From the NCBI GenBank assembly GCA_023429825.1, contig JAEZDC010000096.1, forward strand, positions 1 through 47,910: a stretch of DNA of 47,910 bases. Reading direction: 5' to 3'. This document shows positions 24,605-33,008 of this stretch, piece after piece. Below the pieces are notes generated by a model. It did not search any database and was not told the origin of the DNA. It saw nothing but the letters and a program-made list of their open reading frames with translations. A program made the position numbers and the translations under genes. The stretch is from Bacteroidota bacterium (GTDB taxonomy: Bacteria; Bacteroidota; Bacteroidia; Chitinophagales; Chitinophagaceae). The first letter of the stretch is position 1; each line of letters starts with the position of its first letter.

Positions 24605-26022
24605 TGTTTCTGTTTTACAATTTGTGCGGTGAATACTCCTTCTGCTGCTACTTTATCTCCTACATAGACAGTTCCTGCCATTTCACACATTCCTCTTCTG
24701 ATCGGCGCATTTAACTCCATCTTCAAAATCATTGTATCGCCGGGGACCACTTTATGTTTGAATCTGCAATTATCTATCTTAACAAAATATGTATCGTATT
24801 TCTCTCCCTCCTTCGCTACACTGGAAATACACAATATTCCTCCGCATTGAGCCAGTGCTTCAACCATCAACACACCCGGGAAAACCGAGTTATTTGGAAA
24901 ATGGCCCTGGAAGAAAGGCTCATTGAAAGTTACATTTTTAATCCCAACGACAGTCTTGTCATCGAGATGAATGATCTTATCCACCAATAAGAAAGGATAC
25001 CTGTGCGGCAATATCTCCTGTATCTTTTCGATATCAGCCACCGGAGGTTTGGATGGATCATATGCAGGCACATCAGGAGATAACTTTATCTTTTTGATGT
25101 GTTCTTTTATCTTTTTTGCAAAGGCCACATTGCTTGCATGGCCTGGTCTGTTTGCAATAATGTGTGCCTTGAAGGGAAATCCAACTAGAGCAAGGTCACC
25201 TACCAGATCTAAAAGCTTATGTCTTGCTGGTTCATTTGGAAACCTCAGTTGAAGATTGTTCAGATATCCCTGGCTGGTTACTTCGAACTCAGGAAGGTCT
25301 TTAAAGTGCTGGGACAATTTATGTAACTGCTCTTTTGACACTTCTTTTTCTACTACCACGATTGCATTCTCTATATCGCCTCCTTTAATAAGATTCTTAT
25401 CGAGTAAATATTCTAATTCATGAAAGAAAGAAAATGTTCGGCATGGTGCGATCTCTTCTTTAAAATCCTCTATATGCTTTAAGTCGGCGTGCTGGGTACC
25501 CAGAACTTTAGAATTGAAATCTATCAAAGTATTGATGCGATATTCATCAGCCGGCATCGCCACCATCTCCACCTGGTTCTCTTCGTCAGTGAAGTAAATA
25601 TTATGCTTGAGTGTGTAACAATACCTTGGCGTATCGAGTTGTTTGATGCCGCTTTGTTCTATTGCGTCTACAAATGGTTTGGAACTTCCATCCAGGATAG
25701 GAACTTCGGGACCATCAATCTTGATAAGTGCATTATCAACGCCTAAGCCTACCATTGCTGCCAGTAAATGTTCAATAGTAGTGACCTTTGCCCCATTACT
25801 TTCGAGCGTTGTGCTTCGGCGGGTTTCTGTTACATTATCAACATCCGCTTTTATAGTTGGTTCACCCTCCAGGTCAATTCGTTTGAAAACAAACCCTGTA
25901 TTAGGCTCAGCAGGTTCAATGGTCATGGTAACATGCTGACCTGTATGAATGCCTACACCTGAGATGGTAATAGCATTGGCAACTGTTTGTTGAAACTGAC
26001 CGCTACAGCCTGCATTTTTCAT
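24601..26022 (-). CDS. lpxC/fabZ: Bifunctional LpxC deacetylase / FabZ dehydratase
   Basis: A 473-residue fusion, the usual Bacteroidota arrangement. The N-terminal LpxC part (about 1-300) is the zinc deacetylase of lipid A synthesis, with GVGIHTGQHVTM, the zinc histidine in TTIEHLLAAM and the C-terminal motif HKLLDLVGDLALVG. The C-terminal FabZ part (about 325-473) is a hot-dog-fold 3-hydroxyacyl-ACP dehydratase, with the active-site histidine in LPHRYPFLLVD and NNSVFPGVLMVEALAQ. The ATG at 26022 (MKNAGCSGQFQQTV) is chosen over a GTG two codons earlier. It is followed directly by lpxA. Confidence 0.95.
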   Translation of the reverse strand: MKNAGCSGQFQQTVANAITISGVGIHTGQHVTMTIEPAEPNTGFVFKRIDLEGEPTIKADVDNVTETRRSTTLESNGAKVTTIEHLLAAMVGLGVDNALIKIDGPEVPILDGSSKPFVDAIEQSGIKQLDTPRYCYTLKHNIYFTDEENQVEMVAMPADEYRINTLIDFNSKVLGTQHADLKHIEDFKEEIAPCRTFSFFHELEYLLDKNLIKGGDIENAIVVVEKEVSKEQLHKLSQHFKDLPEFEVTSQGYLNNLQLRFPNEPARHKLLDLVGDLALVGFPFKAHIIANRPGHASNVAFAKKIKEHIKKIKLSPDVPAYDPSKPPVADIEKIQEILPHRYPFLLVDKIIHLDDKTVVGIKNVTFNEPFFQGHFPNNSVFPGVLMVEALAQCGGILCISSVAKEGEKYDTYFVKIDNCRFKHKVVPGDTMILKMELNAPIRRGMCEMAGTVYVGDKVAAEGVFTAQIVKQKQ

Positions 26023-26070
26023 GGGCACGAAAGTAGGAAAATATGTACAAAAACGGTCTTTTGATAATTG

Positions 26071-29000
26071 CTACTTAGGGGCTATTACTGCTTTATGCAT
26101 CTGTTGTAGAAAACGATACAACGCATCCATATTCTTAATATCGTCAACTACCAATAAGAAGTTCTTTGCCACTTGTTTTAGTCTTCCCTTGTTAGTGCCG
26201 GTTTGCAGAAATTGAAGAATATTTTTAAATATGTCTGATTCGAAAAAAGGTGAATCATTTTTATTGATGAAATAACAACGCAAGGTCTCATCTTTTAAAC
26301 TCATCTTTTCAAAACCCAAATCAATTGCCAGCCAGCGGCAACGAACCGTTGTAAAAAGATCAGACACAGCCGAAGGTATCGGACCGAAACGATCACTCAT
26401 CTCATTTTGAAATTCTACAAGTTCTTCTTCTTTTTCGCAGTTATCTAACCGGGTATAAAGCGATAATCGTTCAGTAATGCTTTCTACGTATTCATCGGGA
26501 ATAAGTATCTCCTGGTCTGTATCAATGACACAATCTGTAACAAAATCATCCTGTTTACTGATCTCTTCCTTAAACAGGTCTTTAAAAGAAGTTCGTTTTA
26601 ATTCTCTTACCGCTTCATCCAATATCTTTTGATACATCTCAAAACCGATCTCCGCCATAAAACCAGTTTGCTCTCCTCCTAATAAATTACCGGCACCACG
26701 AATGTCAAGATCTCTCATTGCAATTTGAAACCCACTGCCTAAGTCACTGAACTGCTCTAATGTTTGCAAACGTTTTCTTGAATCAGTAGGTAATGTGCTC
26801 ATAGGCGGAGCCAATAAATAACAAAATGCTTTTTTATTACTTCTTCCAACTCTTCCTCTCAATTGATGCAAATCACTCAAGCCAAAATGATGAGCATTGT
26901 TTACGATGATGGTATTTACGTTGGGAATATCTACCCCACTTTCAACGATATTGGTGCAGACCAGAACATCATATTTCTTGTCGATGAAGTCCATGATCTT
27001 CTCTTCTAACTCATGACCTTCCATTTGTCCATGAGCATAAGAGATAGATAGATCAGGGCACAGACCTTGTATCATTCCGCTCATCTCCGCTAAACCATTC
27101 ACCCTGTTATGAATGAAGAAAACCTGCCCGCCTCTTTCGGTTTCATAATAGATCGCATCCCTTATAAAATCAGGATTGAATACCTGTACTTCTGTTTGTA
27201 TCGGCTGACGATTAGGTGGTGGTGTATTGATGATGCTCAGGTCTCTTGCACCCATTAAAGAGAACTGCAAGGTTCTTGGGATAGGTGTTGCCGTAAGCGT
27301 TAAGCAATCAACCGTTGCTCTTAATGTTTTCAGTTTTTCTTTATGGGCTACACCAAATTTTTGCTCTTCATCGATGATCATTAATCCGAGGTCTTTGAAC
27401 TTCACATCTTTCCCGAGTATAGCATGTGTACCTACGATGATATCGATCTTACCTTCTTCCAGTTTCTTAAGTGTTTCTTTTTTTTCTTTGGATGATTTGA
27501 AGCGATTCACATAATCAACAGTAACAGGGAAATCCTTCAAACGTTCCTGGAAAGTTTTATAATGCTGAAAAGCAAGAATGGTTGTAGGCACCAACACGGC
27601 AGCTTGCTTTCCATCAACAACAGTTTTGAATGCAGCTCTTACAGCGATCTCTGTTTTTCCAAAACCAACATCACCACAAACCAGGCGGTCCATGGGTGAA
27701 GGATTCTCCATGTCTTTCTTTACATCAGCCGTTGCTTTACTTTGATCTGGTGTGTCTTCATAAATGAACGAAGCCTCCAGCTCTGTTTGCATGTAATTAT
27801 CCGGTGTGTGTGAAAAGCCTTGCTGTGCTTTACGTTGCGCATACAATTTGATCAGATCAAAAGCGATCTCTTTAACCTTTGCCTTTGTCTTTTCTTTGAG
27901 CCTGTTCCATACATCGCTGCCTAGCTTGTTGATCTTGGGCACACTTCCTTCTTTACCCGTGTACTTAGATATCTTATGAAGTGAATTGATATTTACGTAG
28001 AGTATATCACTATCCTTATAAATAATTCTCACCGCTTCCTGCACTCTTCCATTCACTTCAATTTTCTGCAAACCACTATATGTTCCTACGCCATGATCAA
28101 TATGCGTTACATAATCTCCGGGCTGTAATTCTCGAAGCGTTTTTAGTGTAAGTGCTTTATTCTTATTATAGGCTTGCTTAACCCTATACTTATGGTAACG
28201 TTGAAATATCTGGTGATCCGTATAACAAACCACTTTCAGATCATCATCAATAAAACCTTCGTGGATAGAAGTAGCGACCGGCACAAAGTGTATCTCTGTA
28301 TTCAAATCGGTGAAGATGGAATTCAATCGCTCCAATTGTTTCACCTGCTCAGCGAAGATGTAAATACTATAACCCAAACCTTCATGTGCTTTCAGATCTT
28401 TTATCAGCAGATCGAACTGGCGATTGAAAGCAGGCTGTGGCTTGGTTTTAAATTCAATTTCAAAAGTTGAAAGCTGTGGCTTGTATCCAAACTCAACAAT
28501 ATGTCTTTGCTGAATTTGCCTTTCGATAGTTGCCGCAGGAACAAAATCTTTCAATGAAACTACTTTCAACACTTTGGTTTCATCTTCATCGTCATCAGAA
28601 GTCTGCTTAAATGTTTCCGCCCTTTCCAAATACATTCCCAGGTCTTCTTCCTGCACAGAGATCTGTTCTTTGATCACATCCCAATCTTTCAACCAAACAA
28701 TTGTATTCTCGGGAAGAAATTCTAACAGGGATACTTTTTCTCCACTATCAAACTGTGTTTCTATATTGGGAATGATAGAAACCTGCATCAGCTTTCTTTC
28801 GCTGAGCTGTGTTTCCGGATCGAATATGCGGATGCTGTCCACATCATTTCCAAATAATTCAACACGATAGGGCTTTTCATTTCCAAAAGAATAAATATCC
28901 AGAATGCCTCCACGAATGGCAAACTGCCCGGGCTCGTATACAAAGTCTGTCCTGGTAAAACCATACATCACAAACAACTCCATCAGGCTATCCAGGTTGA

Positions 29001-29463
29001 GTGTGTCATTTGTTTTGATATGAATGATATTACTGCTGAGTGTTGAAGGCAGTACTACTTTTTCAAACAGCGCTTCGGGGTAAGAGATGAGTATCTTTTT
29101 ATTTCCTCCCTGTGAGAGTTTCGTTAAGGCTTCCGTCCTCAACATCACGTGAGAGCTGTTGAGCAGCTTGAAATTTTTCCTGTTCTTAAAAGAAGAAGGA
29201 AAATAAAAAAGGTCTAAAGCTTCAGTGAGGTTTTCAAGTGTGTTGTGAAAGTAGGCCGCATCTTCTGCATCGTTACAAACAACAAGATGATTCAACTGTT
29301 GGGTATTTGCGTGTGCAAAAACGGAGGCTACTATAAACTCTGCACTGCTGCCCTGTAAGTTTTTGAGGAAGATCTTTTGAGGATCGGCATACGCCAGCCT
29401 GTCCGTCAATTGAAATAGACGGGGGTTGCTACGATACGCTTCAAGCAAAACACCCAGGTTCAT
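26071..29463 (-). CDS. mfd: Transcription-repair coupling factor Mfd
   Basis: A 1130-residue Mfd, which displaces stalled RNA polymerase and recruits UvrA. The N-terminal UvrB-homology region (about 1-250) includes GFTRTDFVYEPGQFAIRGGI. The CarD-like RNA polymerase-interaction domain shows LQPGDYVTHIDHGVGTYSG. The translocase has Walker A CGDVGFGKTEIA, the DEEQ box IIDEEQKFGV, motif III TATPIPRTLQ and the QLRGRVGRS motif. The C-terminal TRCF domain starts around FEMYQKILDEAV. The ATG at 29463 (MNLGVLLEAYRS) is used; a start 17 codons upstream would read through the probable promoter. Confidence 0.96.
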   Translation of the reverse strand: MNLGVLLEAYRSNPRLFQLTDRLAYADPQKIFLKNLQGSSAEFIVASVFAHANTQQLNHLVVCNDAEDAAYFHNTLENLTEALDLFYFPSSFKNRKNFKLLNSSHVMLRTEALTKLSQGGNKKILISYPEALFEKVVLPSTLSSNIIHIKTNDTLNLDSLMELFVMYGFTRTDFVYEPGQFAIRGGILDIYSFGNEKPYRVELFGNDVDSIRIFDPETQLSERKLMQVSIIPNIETQFDSGEKVSLLEFLPENTIVWLKDWDVIKEQISVQEEDLGMYLERAETFKQTSDDDEDETKVLKVVSLKDFVPAATIERQIQQRHIVEFGYKPQLSTFEIEFKTKPQPAFNRQFDLLIKDLKAHEGLGYSIYIFAEQVKQLERLNSIFTDLNTEIHFVPVATSIHEGFIDDDLKVVCYTDHQIFQRYHKYRVKQAYNKNKALTLKTLRELQPGDYVTHIDHGVGTYSGLQKIEVNGRVQEAVRIIYKDSDILYVNINSLHKISKYTGKEGSVPKINKLGSDVWNRLKEKTKAKVKEIAFDLIKLYAQRKAQQGFSHTPDNYMQTELEASFIYEDTPDQSKATADVKKDMENPSPMDRLVCGDVGFGKTEIAVRAAFKTVVDGKQAAVLVPTTILAFQHYKTFQERLKDFPVTVDYVNRFKSSKEKKETLKKLEEGKIDIIVGTHAILGKDVKFKDLGLMIIDEEQKFGVAHKEKLKTLRATVDCLTLTATPIPRTLQFSLMGARDLSIINTPPPNRQPIQTEVQVFNPDFIRDAIYYETERGGQVFFIHNRVNGLAEMSGMIQGLCPDLSISYAHGQMEGHELEEKIMDFIDKKYDVLVCTNIVESGVDIPNVNTIIVNNAHHFGLSDLHQLRGRVGRSNKKAFCYLLAPPMSTLPTDSRKRLQTLEQFSDLGSGFQIAMRDLDIRGAGNLLGGEQTGFMAEIGFEMYQKILDEAVRELKRTSFKDLFKEEISKQDDFVTDCVIDTDQEILIPDEYVESITERLSLYTRLDNCEKEEELVEFQNEMSDRFGPIPSAVSDLFTTVRCRWLAIDLGFEKMSLKDETLRCYFINKNDSPFFESDIFKNILQFLQTGTNKGRLKQVAKNFLLVVDDIKNMDALYRFLQQMHKAVIAPK

Positions 29464-29475
29464 AATCTGCGGCGG

Positions 29476-29483
29476 CAAAGATA
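29476..29483 (-). promoter_or_regulatory. Candidate -7 box TATCTTTG for mfd
   Basis: The minus strand reads TATCTTTG, an exact TAnnTTTG match, 12 bp upstream of the chosen mfd start. A TTTG lies further upstream but at about 28 bases, longer than the usual spacing, so the -33 part is not convincing. The leader would be very short. Confidence 0.35.
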
Positions 29484-29535
29484 TGTTACTGGATGATAGA
29501 TGATGGCGATACAAAGACGGTTATTTGGAACGGCA

Positions 29536-29808
29536 GGTTCCAAGATTGTCGTGCAATGTGCCAAGATTGTAACTCTGAGTATCAAAGTTGTATATCCATA
29601 TTCCAAGATTGTAGTGTCAGGTTGCAAGATTGTCTATTGAAGTAGCAAGATTGCTGTTATGAATTCCAAAGTTGTCTATCGAAGTGCCAAGATTGTCGTG
29701 TCAGGTTCCAAGATTGTCACTGAGAGTTCCAATATTGTCATTGCAGGTTCCAAAGTTGTTACTATATGTTCCAAAGTTGCGCTGTATAGCCTCAAATTGC
29801 TCTATCCG
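29536..29808. repeat. Tandem array, 13 units of exactly 21 bp, core TTCCAAGATTGTC
   Basis: Thirteen consecutive 21-bp units share the core (G)TTCCAAGATTGTC, or variants such as TTCCAAAGTTGT, followed by 7-8 variable bases. The phase is kept without a single indel. In the plus-strand frame starting at 29536 the units read as heptads of the type xSKIVVx, with one stop codon (TGA 29638-29640). There is no start codon or ribosome-binding site, so a protein product is doubtful. Confidence 0.9.
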
Positions 29809-29887
29809 CATCGAATGCTAGACGGTAGCCGGTAGTTAATAGCCCAAATCGGCAGGAAGATTGCGACAGTTATACTAAACTTGCGCT

Positions 29888-30250
29888 ATGCCAAAGAAGA
29901 CCGTTGTATTAGGAGCATCCGATAACCCGTCGAGGTATAGCTTCCTTGCAATCAATCGTTTACGCAATTTTAATCATCCCGTTGTAGCCATCGGCAAGAC
30001 AGAAGGGGATGTGGCTGATGTACATATTACAAAGGAAAAGCGGCAGGAGGAAGATGTAGATACGATCACTTTATATCTCAACCCCATGAACCAGAAGCCT
30101 TACTATGATTACATCATGCAGCTAAACCCTAAACGCATCATTTTCAATCCCGGAACGGAGAACGATGAATTGATCGAAATGGCTGAGGAGAAAGGTATAG
30201 AGCCGGTGATCGGCTGTACGCTGGTGATGTTGAGTACAGGGCAGTATTAG
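29888..30250 (+). CDS. CoA-binding domain protein (CoA_binding_2)
   Basis: A 120-residue Rossmann-fold protein with VVLGASDNPSRYSFLAINRL at the N-terminus, YLNPMNQKPYYDYIM in the middle and FNPGTENDELIEMAEEKGIEPVIGCTLVM at the C-terminus. That pattern matches the small YccU-like CoA_binding_2 family. These proteins bind CoA; a physiological role is not defined. The cysteine in VIGCTLVML is conserved in the family and may form a CoA disulfide. The gene is divergent from mfd, with the 21-bp array between them. Confidence 0.88.
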   Translation: MPKKTVVLGASDNPSRYSFLAINRLRNFNHPVVAIGKTEGDVADVHITKEKRQEEDVDTITLYLNPMNQKPYYDYIMQLNPKRIIFNPGTENDELIEMAEEKGIEPVIGCTLVMLSTGQY

Positions 30251-30291
30251 TAATGTTGAATTTTAAGTGTTGAATTTTAAATGAAGGAGGG

Positions 30292-30747
30292 TTACAAATC
30301 TTTATTTTTTGTGTCGATGATTATTGTCACCGGCCCGTCATTCAGCAATCGCACTTTCATATCTGCACCGAAAATGCCTGTTTGAATTTTTTTACCGAGT
30401 TCCTTTTCCAATTGTGCAATGAATTTTTCATACATCGGTACGGCGAACTCCGGCTTTGATGCTTTGATGTAAGATGGCCTGTTTCCTTTTTTAGTGGCTG
30501 CGTGTAAGGTGAACTGGCTGACGAGTAAAATGTCACCATTAATATCTATCAAACTTTTATTCATTACGCCTTGTTCATCATCGAAGATGCGGAGATTAAT
30601 GATCTTGTTCGAAAGCCAGGAGATGTCCTCATCCGTATCAGCATCTTCAACACCCATTAAAACCAATAACCCATTTTGAATAGCACCTGTGATGTTTGCA
30701 TCTACAGTAACGGAAGCTTCAGTAACTCTTTGAAGAACAACTCTCAT
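30292..30747 (-). CDS. dtd: D-aminoacyl-tRNA deacylase
   Basis: A 151-residue DTD, which removes D-amino acids and glycine mis-attached to tRNA. It has the N-terminal MRVVLQRVTEASVTVD, the catalytic-site motif LVSQFTLHAATKKGNRPSY and the C-terminal Gly-cisPro region NDGPVTIIIDT, slightly changed from the usual NGPVT. The start is the ATG at 30747; upstream in-frame sequence runs antisense through the neighbouring release-factor-like gene and is not coding. It is transcribed divergently from arfB with 34 bp between the starts. Confidence 0.95.
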   Translation of the reverse strand: MRVVLQRVTEASVTVDANITGAIQNGLLVLMGVEDADTDEDISWLSNKIINLRIFDDEQGVMNKSLIDINGDILLVSQFTLHAATKKGNRPSYIKASKPEFAVPMYEKFIAQLEKELGKKIQTGIFGADMKVRLLNDGPVTIIIDTKNKDL

Positions 30748-30781
30748 CTTTATTAACAGTTTTGCATCTAATTTTATAAAA

Positions 30782-31186
30782 ATGAAGATAGATATTACAT
30801 CGGAGATAGACTTTAAGACTGCACGAAGCGGAGGCAAGGGTGGGCAGAACGTAAATAAGGTAGAAACGATGGTAGAAGGAAGATGGGATATCCAGTCTTC
30901 AACTTTGGTGAATGATGAACAAAAGCAGTTATTGGCTGAAAAGCTCAGCAACAGGATCAATGATGAAGGTGTCTTACTGGTAAAAAGCCAGGTGGAACGA
31001 TCGCAGCTTGGCAATAAACAACAGGAGATCAAAAAAATGAACCGGTTGGTGGAGCAGGCATTGATAAGGAAGAAGGCCAGGATTGCGACGAAAATTCCAA
31101 AGGCGGTTAAAGAGAAAAGATTAGAAAGCAAGAAAAAAAGATCTGAAGTAAAACAGGGAAGAAGATTTAACCTGAAAGATTATTGA
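30782..31186 (+). CDS. arfB: Peptidyl-tRNA hydrolase ArfB-like (ribosome rescue)
   Basis: A 134-residue class I release-factor-like protein without a codon-recognition domain. The peptidyl-hydrolysis motif GGQ is in ARSGGKGGQNVNKVET, preceded by ITSEIDFKTAR, and the C-terminal basic tail (KKARIATKIPKAVKEK and later KKKRSEVKQGRRF) is what ArfB uses to enter the empty mRNA channel. It should rescue stalled ribosomes. Its stop overlaps the start of the MbnP-like gene by one base (TGATG), so cotranslation with the copper-protein pair is possible. Confidence 0.92.
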   Translation: MKIDITSEIDFKTARSGGKGGQNVNKVETMVEGRWDIQSSTLVNDEQKQLLAEKLSNRINDEGVLLVKSQVERSQLGNKQQEIKKMNRLVEQALIRKKARIATKIPKAVKEKRLESKKKRSEVKQGRRFNLKDY

Positions 31187-31923
31187 TGAAGTATTTTTTA
31201 CTCTCCATATCAGTTGTTGTGGTTTGTGTGGTGTCATTTTCTTTTAAGGAAAGAGGAGGAAATACACTGCAGGTAATTTTTCATCACAAAGTGGGAGACA
31301 GTGATCTCGTGTTGGGTAATATGTATGTTAACCCTTTCGGAGAAGAGCTGACTATAACAAGCTTTAAATATTATCTGTCAAATTTCCATTTTCATTCAAA
31401 AGATCTGAGCAAGGATTTTAAAATCAGGAACAGCTACTATTTTCTTAACCAGGCAGATGAAAGTTCCTTGGTATTGAATTTTGATCTTCCACCGCGAAGT
31501 TTTTCCGCCTTATCTTTTATGATTGGTGTAGATAGCATCCGAAATGTTAGCGGCGTTCAATCTGGAGCGTTAGACCCGATGAATGGGATGTTCTGGACTT
31601 GGAATACAGGTTATATCAATGCAAAACTGGAAGGCTTTTCACCTGCATCTAAAAATAGCAGGCAAAAGGTAGAATATCATATCGGCGGTTTCAGGCAGAG
31701 AGAGAATACGATTAAGAAAATAACGATACCGCTTTCTGAGAAGGATGTAATGAGAAATGGAAGCTTAATGGAACTGCACATAAATGTTGACGTCAACAAA
31801 TGGTTTAAATCAACACATGAATTGAAAATTGCAGACACTTCCGTAGTAATGACTCCGGGCAACCTCGCCACAAAATTTGCAGATAATTACGCCAACATGT
31901 TCAGCATTGCTCCTCAAAAATGA
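31186..31923 (+). CDS. MbnP-family periplasmic protein (copper-binding candidate)
   Basis: A 245-residue exported protein with a signal peptide in residues 1-20 and the MbnP-like fold: LQVIFHHKVGDSDLVLGN at the start of the mature part, LTITSFKYYLSNFHF and the family signature PMNGMFWTWNTGYINAKLEG (about 131-150). In studied MbnP proteins a tryptophan is oxidised to kynurenine by the partner MbnH peroxidase, and this creates a copper site; here W137 or W139 is the candidate. Histidines H33-H34, H68 and H70 could be ligands. The ATG at 31186 is preferred over an adjacent TTG. The stop overlaps the peroxidase start by 4 bp. Confidence 0.87.
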   Translation: MKYFLLSISVVVVCVVSFSFKERGGNTLQVIFHHKVGDSDLVLGNMYVNPFGEELTITSFKYYLSNFHFHSKDLSKDFKIRNSYYFLNQADESSLVLNFDLPPRSFSALSFMIGVDSIRNVSGVQSGALDPMNGMFWTWNTGYINAKLEGFSPASKNSRQKVEYHIGGFRQRENTIKKITIPLSEKDVMRNGSLMELHINVDVNKWFKSTHELKIADTSVVMTPGNLATKFADNYANMFSIAPQK

Positions 31924-32972
31924 AACTGCGGATAACCATATTATTGATGGCCTTTGTGATGCTTGGCGTAAGCTTCATCAACTTGCCTAAAGTAAAGAAG
32001 CTAAAATTTCCTGTTCCTAAAGGCTGGGGCGAACCATCATATGACTTTAAAAATAATCCTGTTACAGAAGAAGGCTTTCAATTAGGTAGAAAGTTGTTTT
32101 ACGATGGAAGATTGAGTAAGGATGGAAACTTTCCCTGTGCCAGTTGTCATCAGCAATTTGCTTCTTTCGCCAATTTCGATCATGACGTAAGCCACGGATT
32201 CAATAATCAATTCACTTCCAGGAATGCACCATCACTTGCCAATCTTGCATGGCGGAAAGATTTTCATTGGGACGGCGGTGTGAATCACCTGGATGTACAG
32301 CCTCTTTCGCCACTAACAGCACATAATGAAATGGCTGAGTCTATCGATAGCATCATTTACAAGCTAAAGAAGGATAAAGAATATAAGCAAATGTTCAAGT
32401 CGGCTTTTGGTGATGATAAGATCAATACAGAAAGGATCACCAAAGCACTAAGCCAGTTCGTGGTGATGATGGTGAGTAGTAACAGCAAATATGATAAAGT
32501 GAAAAGAGGAGAAGCAAAATTCAACTTGCCCGAACAATTAGGTTACGAGATCTTTCAAAGAAAATGTGTGAGCTGTCATACAGAACCTTTGTTTACTGAT
32601 AATTCATTTCGCAACAATGGAATGAGTTATAATAAATACTTTGATGATAATGGCCGAATGAGGATCACGAATGATTCAGCAGATTATTTAAAATTTCGAG
32701 TACCCAGCCTGAGAAATGTGGCAGTGACTGCACCTTATGGTCATGACGGCAGGTTCTTTTCTTTATCCAATGTATTCGAGCATTATCGTAAGAATATGAT
32801 CCCGATCGCAACGACAGATTCTTTATTGAAGAATAAAATGCATCTATCGAATTACGAGATTGGTCAGCTTACTGCTTTCCTTTATTCTCTTACAGACAGT
32901 ACATTCTTGAAAGATCCAAGATTTTCAGCGCCACCTGCCACCTCAATACCACAAAAAGTGCATGACCACTAA
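31920..32972 (+). CDS. MbnH/MauG-like dihaem cytochrome c peroxidase
   Basis: A 350-residue exported dihaem protein of the bacterial cytochrome c peroxidase/MauG superfamily. The N-terminus has a hydrophobic export segment (ITILLMAFVMLGVSF). The haem sites are CASCH at 73-77 and CVSCH at 216-220, with family segments GRKLFYDGRLSKDGNFPC, NAPSLANLAWRKDFHWDGG and VPSLRNVAVTAPYGHDGRF. Coupled by a 4-bp overlap to the MbnP-like gene, it is best read as its tryptophan-oxidising partner. A plain peroxide-detoxifying peroxidase is the alternative. Confidence 0.9.
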   Translation: MKLRITILLMAFVMLGVSFINLPKVKKLKFPVPKGWGEPSYDFKNNPVTEEGFQLGRKLFYDGRLSKDGNFPCASCHQQFASFANFDHDVSHGFNNQFTSRNAPSLANLAWRKDFHWDGGVNHLDVQPLSPLTAHNEMAESIDSIIYKLKKDKEYKQMFKSAFGDDKINTERITKALSQFVVMMVSSNSKYDKVKRGEAKFNLPEQLGYEIFQRKCVSCHTEPLFTDNSFRNNGMSYNKYFDDNGRMRITNDSADYLKFRVPSLRNVAVTAPYGHDGRFFSLSNVFEHYRKNMIPIATTDSLLKNKMHLSNYEIGQLTAFLYSLTDSTFLKDPRFSAPPATSIPQKVHDH

Positions 32973-33008
32973 ACTTTGCTTTCTTACTTTAGCACTTTAT
33001 ATTTTTGA

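Larger units (their letters stand above)
29464..29887. other. 424-bp divergent intergenic region holding a 21-bp tandem array
   Basis: This gap separates mfd (minus) from the CoA-binding protein gene (plus). It contains the mfd -7 box, the 13-unit 21-bp array (29536-29808), and about 80 bp before the plus-strand gene, where TAAACTTG at 29873-29880 is a weak -7 match. No gene is supported in it. Confidence 0.6.

Noticed and set aside
29536..29808. CRISPR array
   Set aside because: The unit is 21 bp with a degenerate core and only 7-8 variable bases, and no cas gene is nearby. Real arrays have near-identical 23-47 bp repeats and spacers of about 30 bp.
30748..31131. N-terminal extension of the D-aminoacyl-tRNA deacylase
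   Set aside because: The extra 128 codons are antisense to arfB, and the family starts at the MRVVLQRV methionine at 30747.
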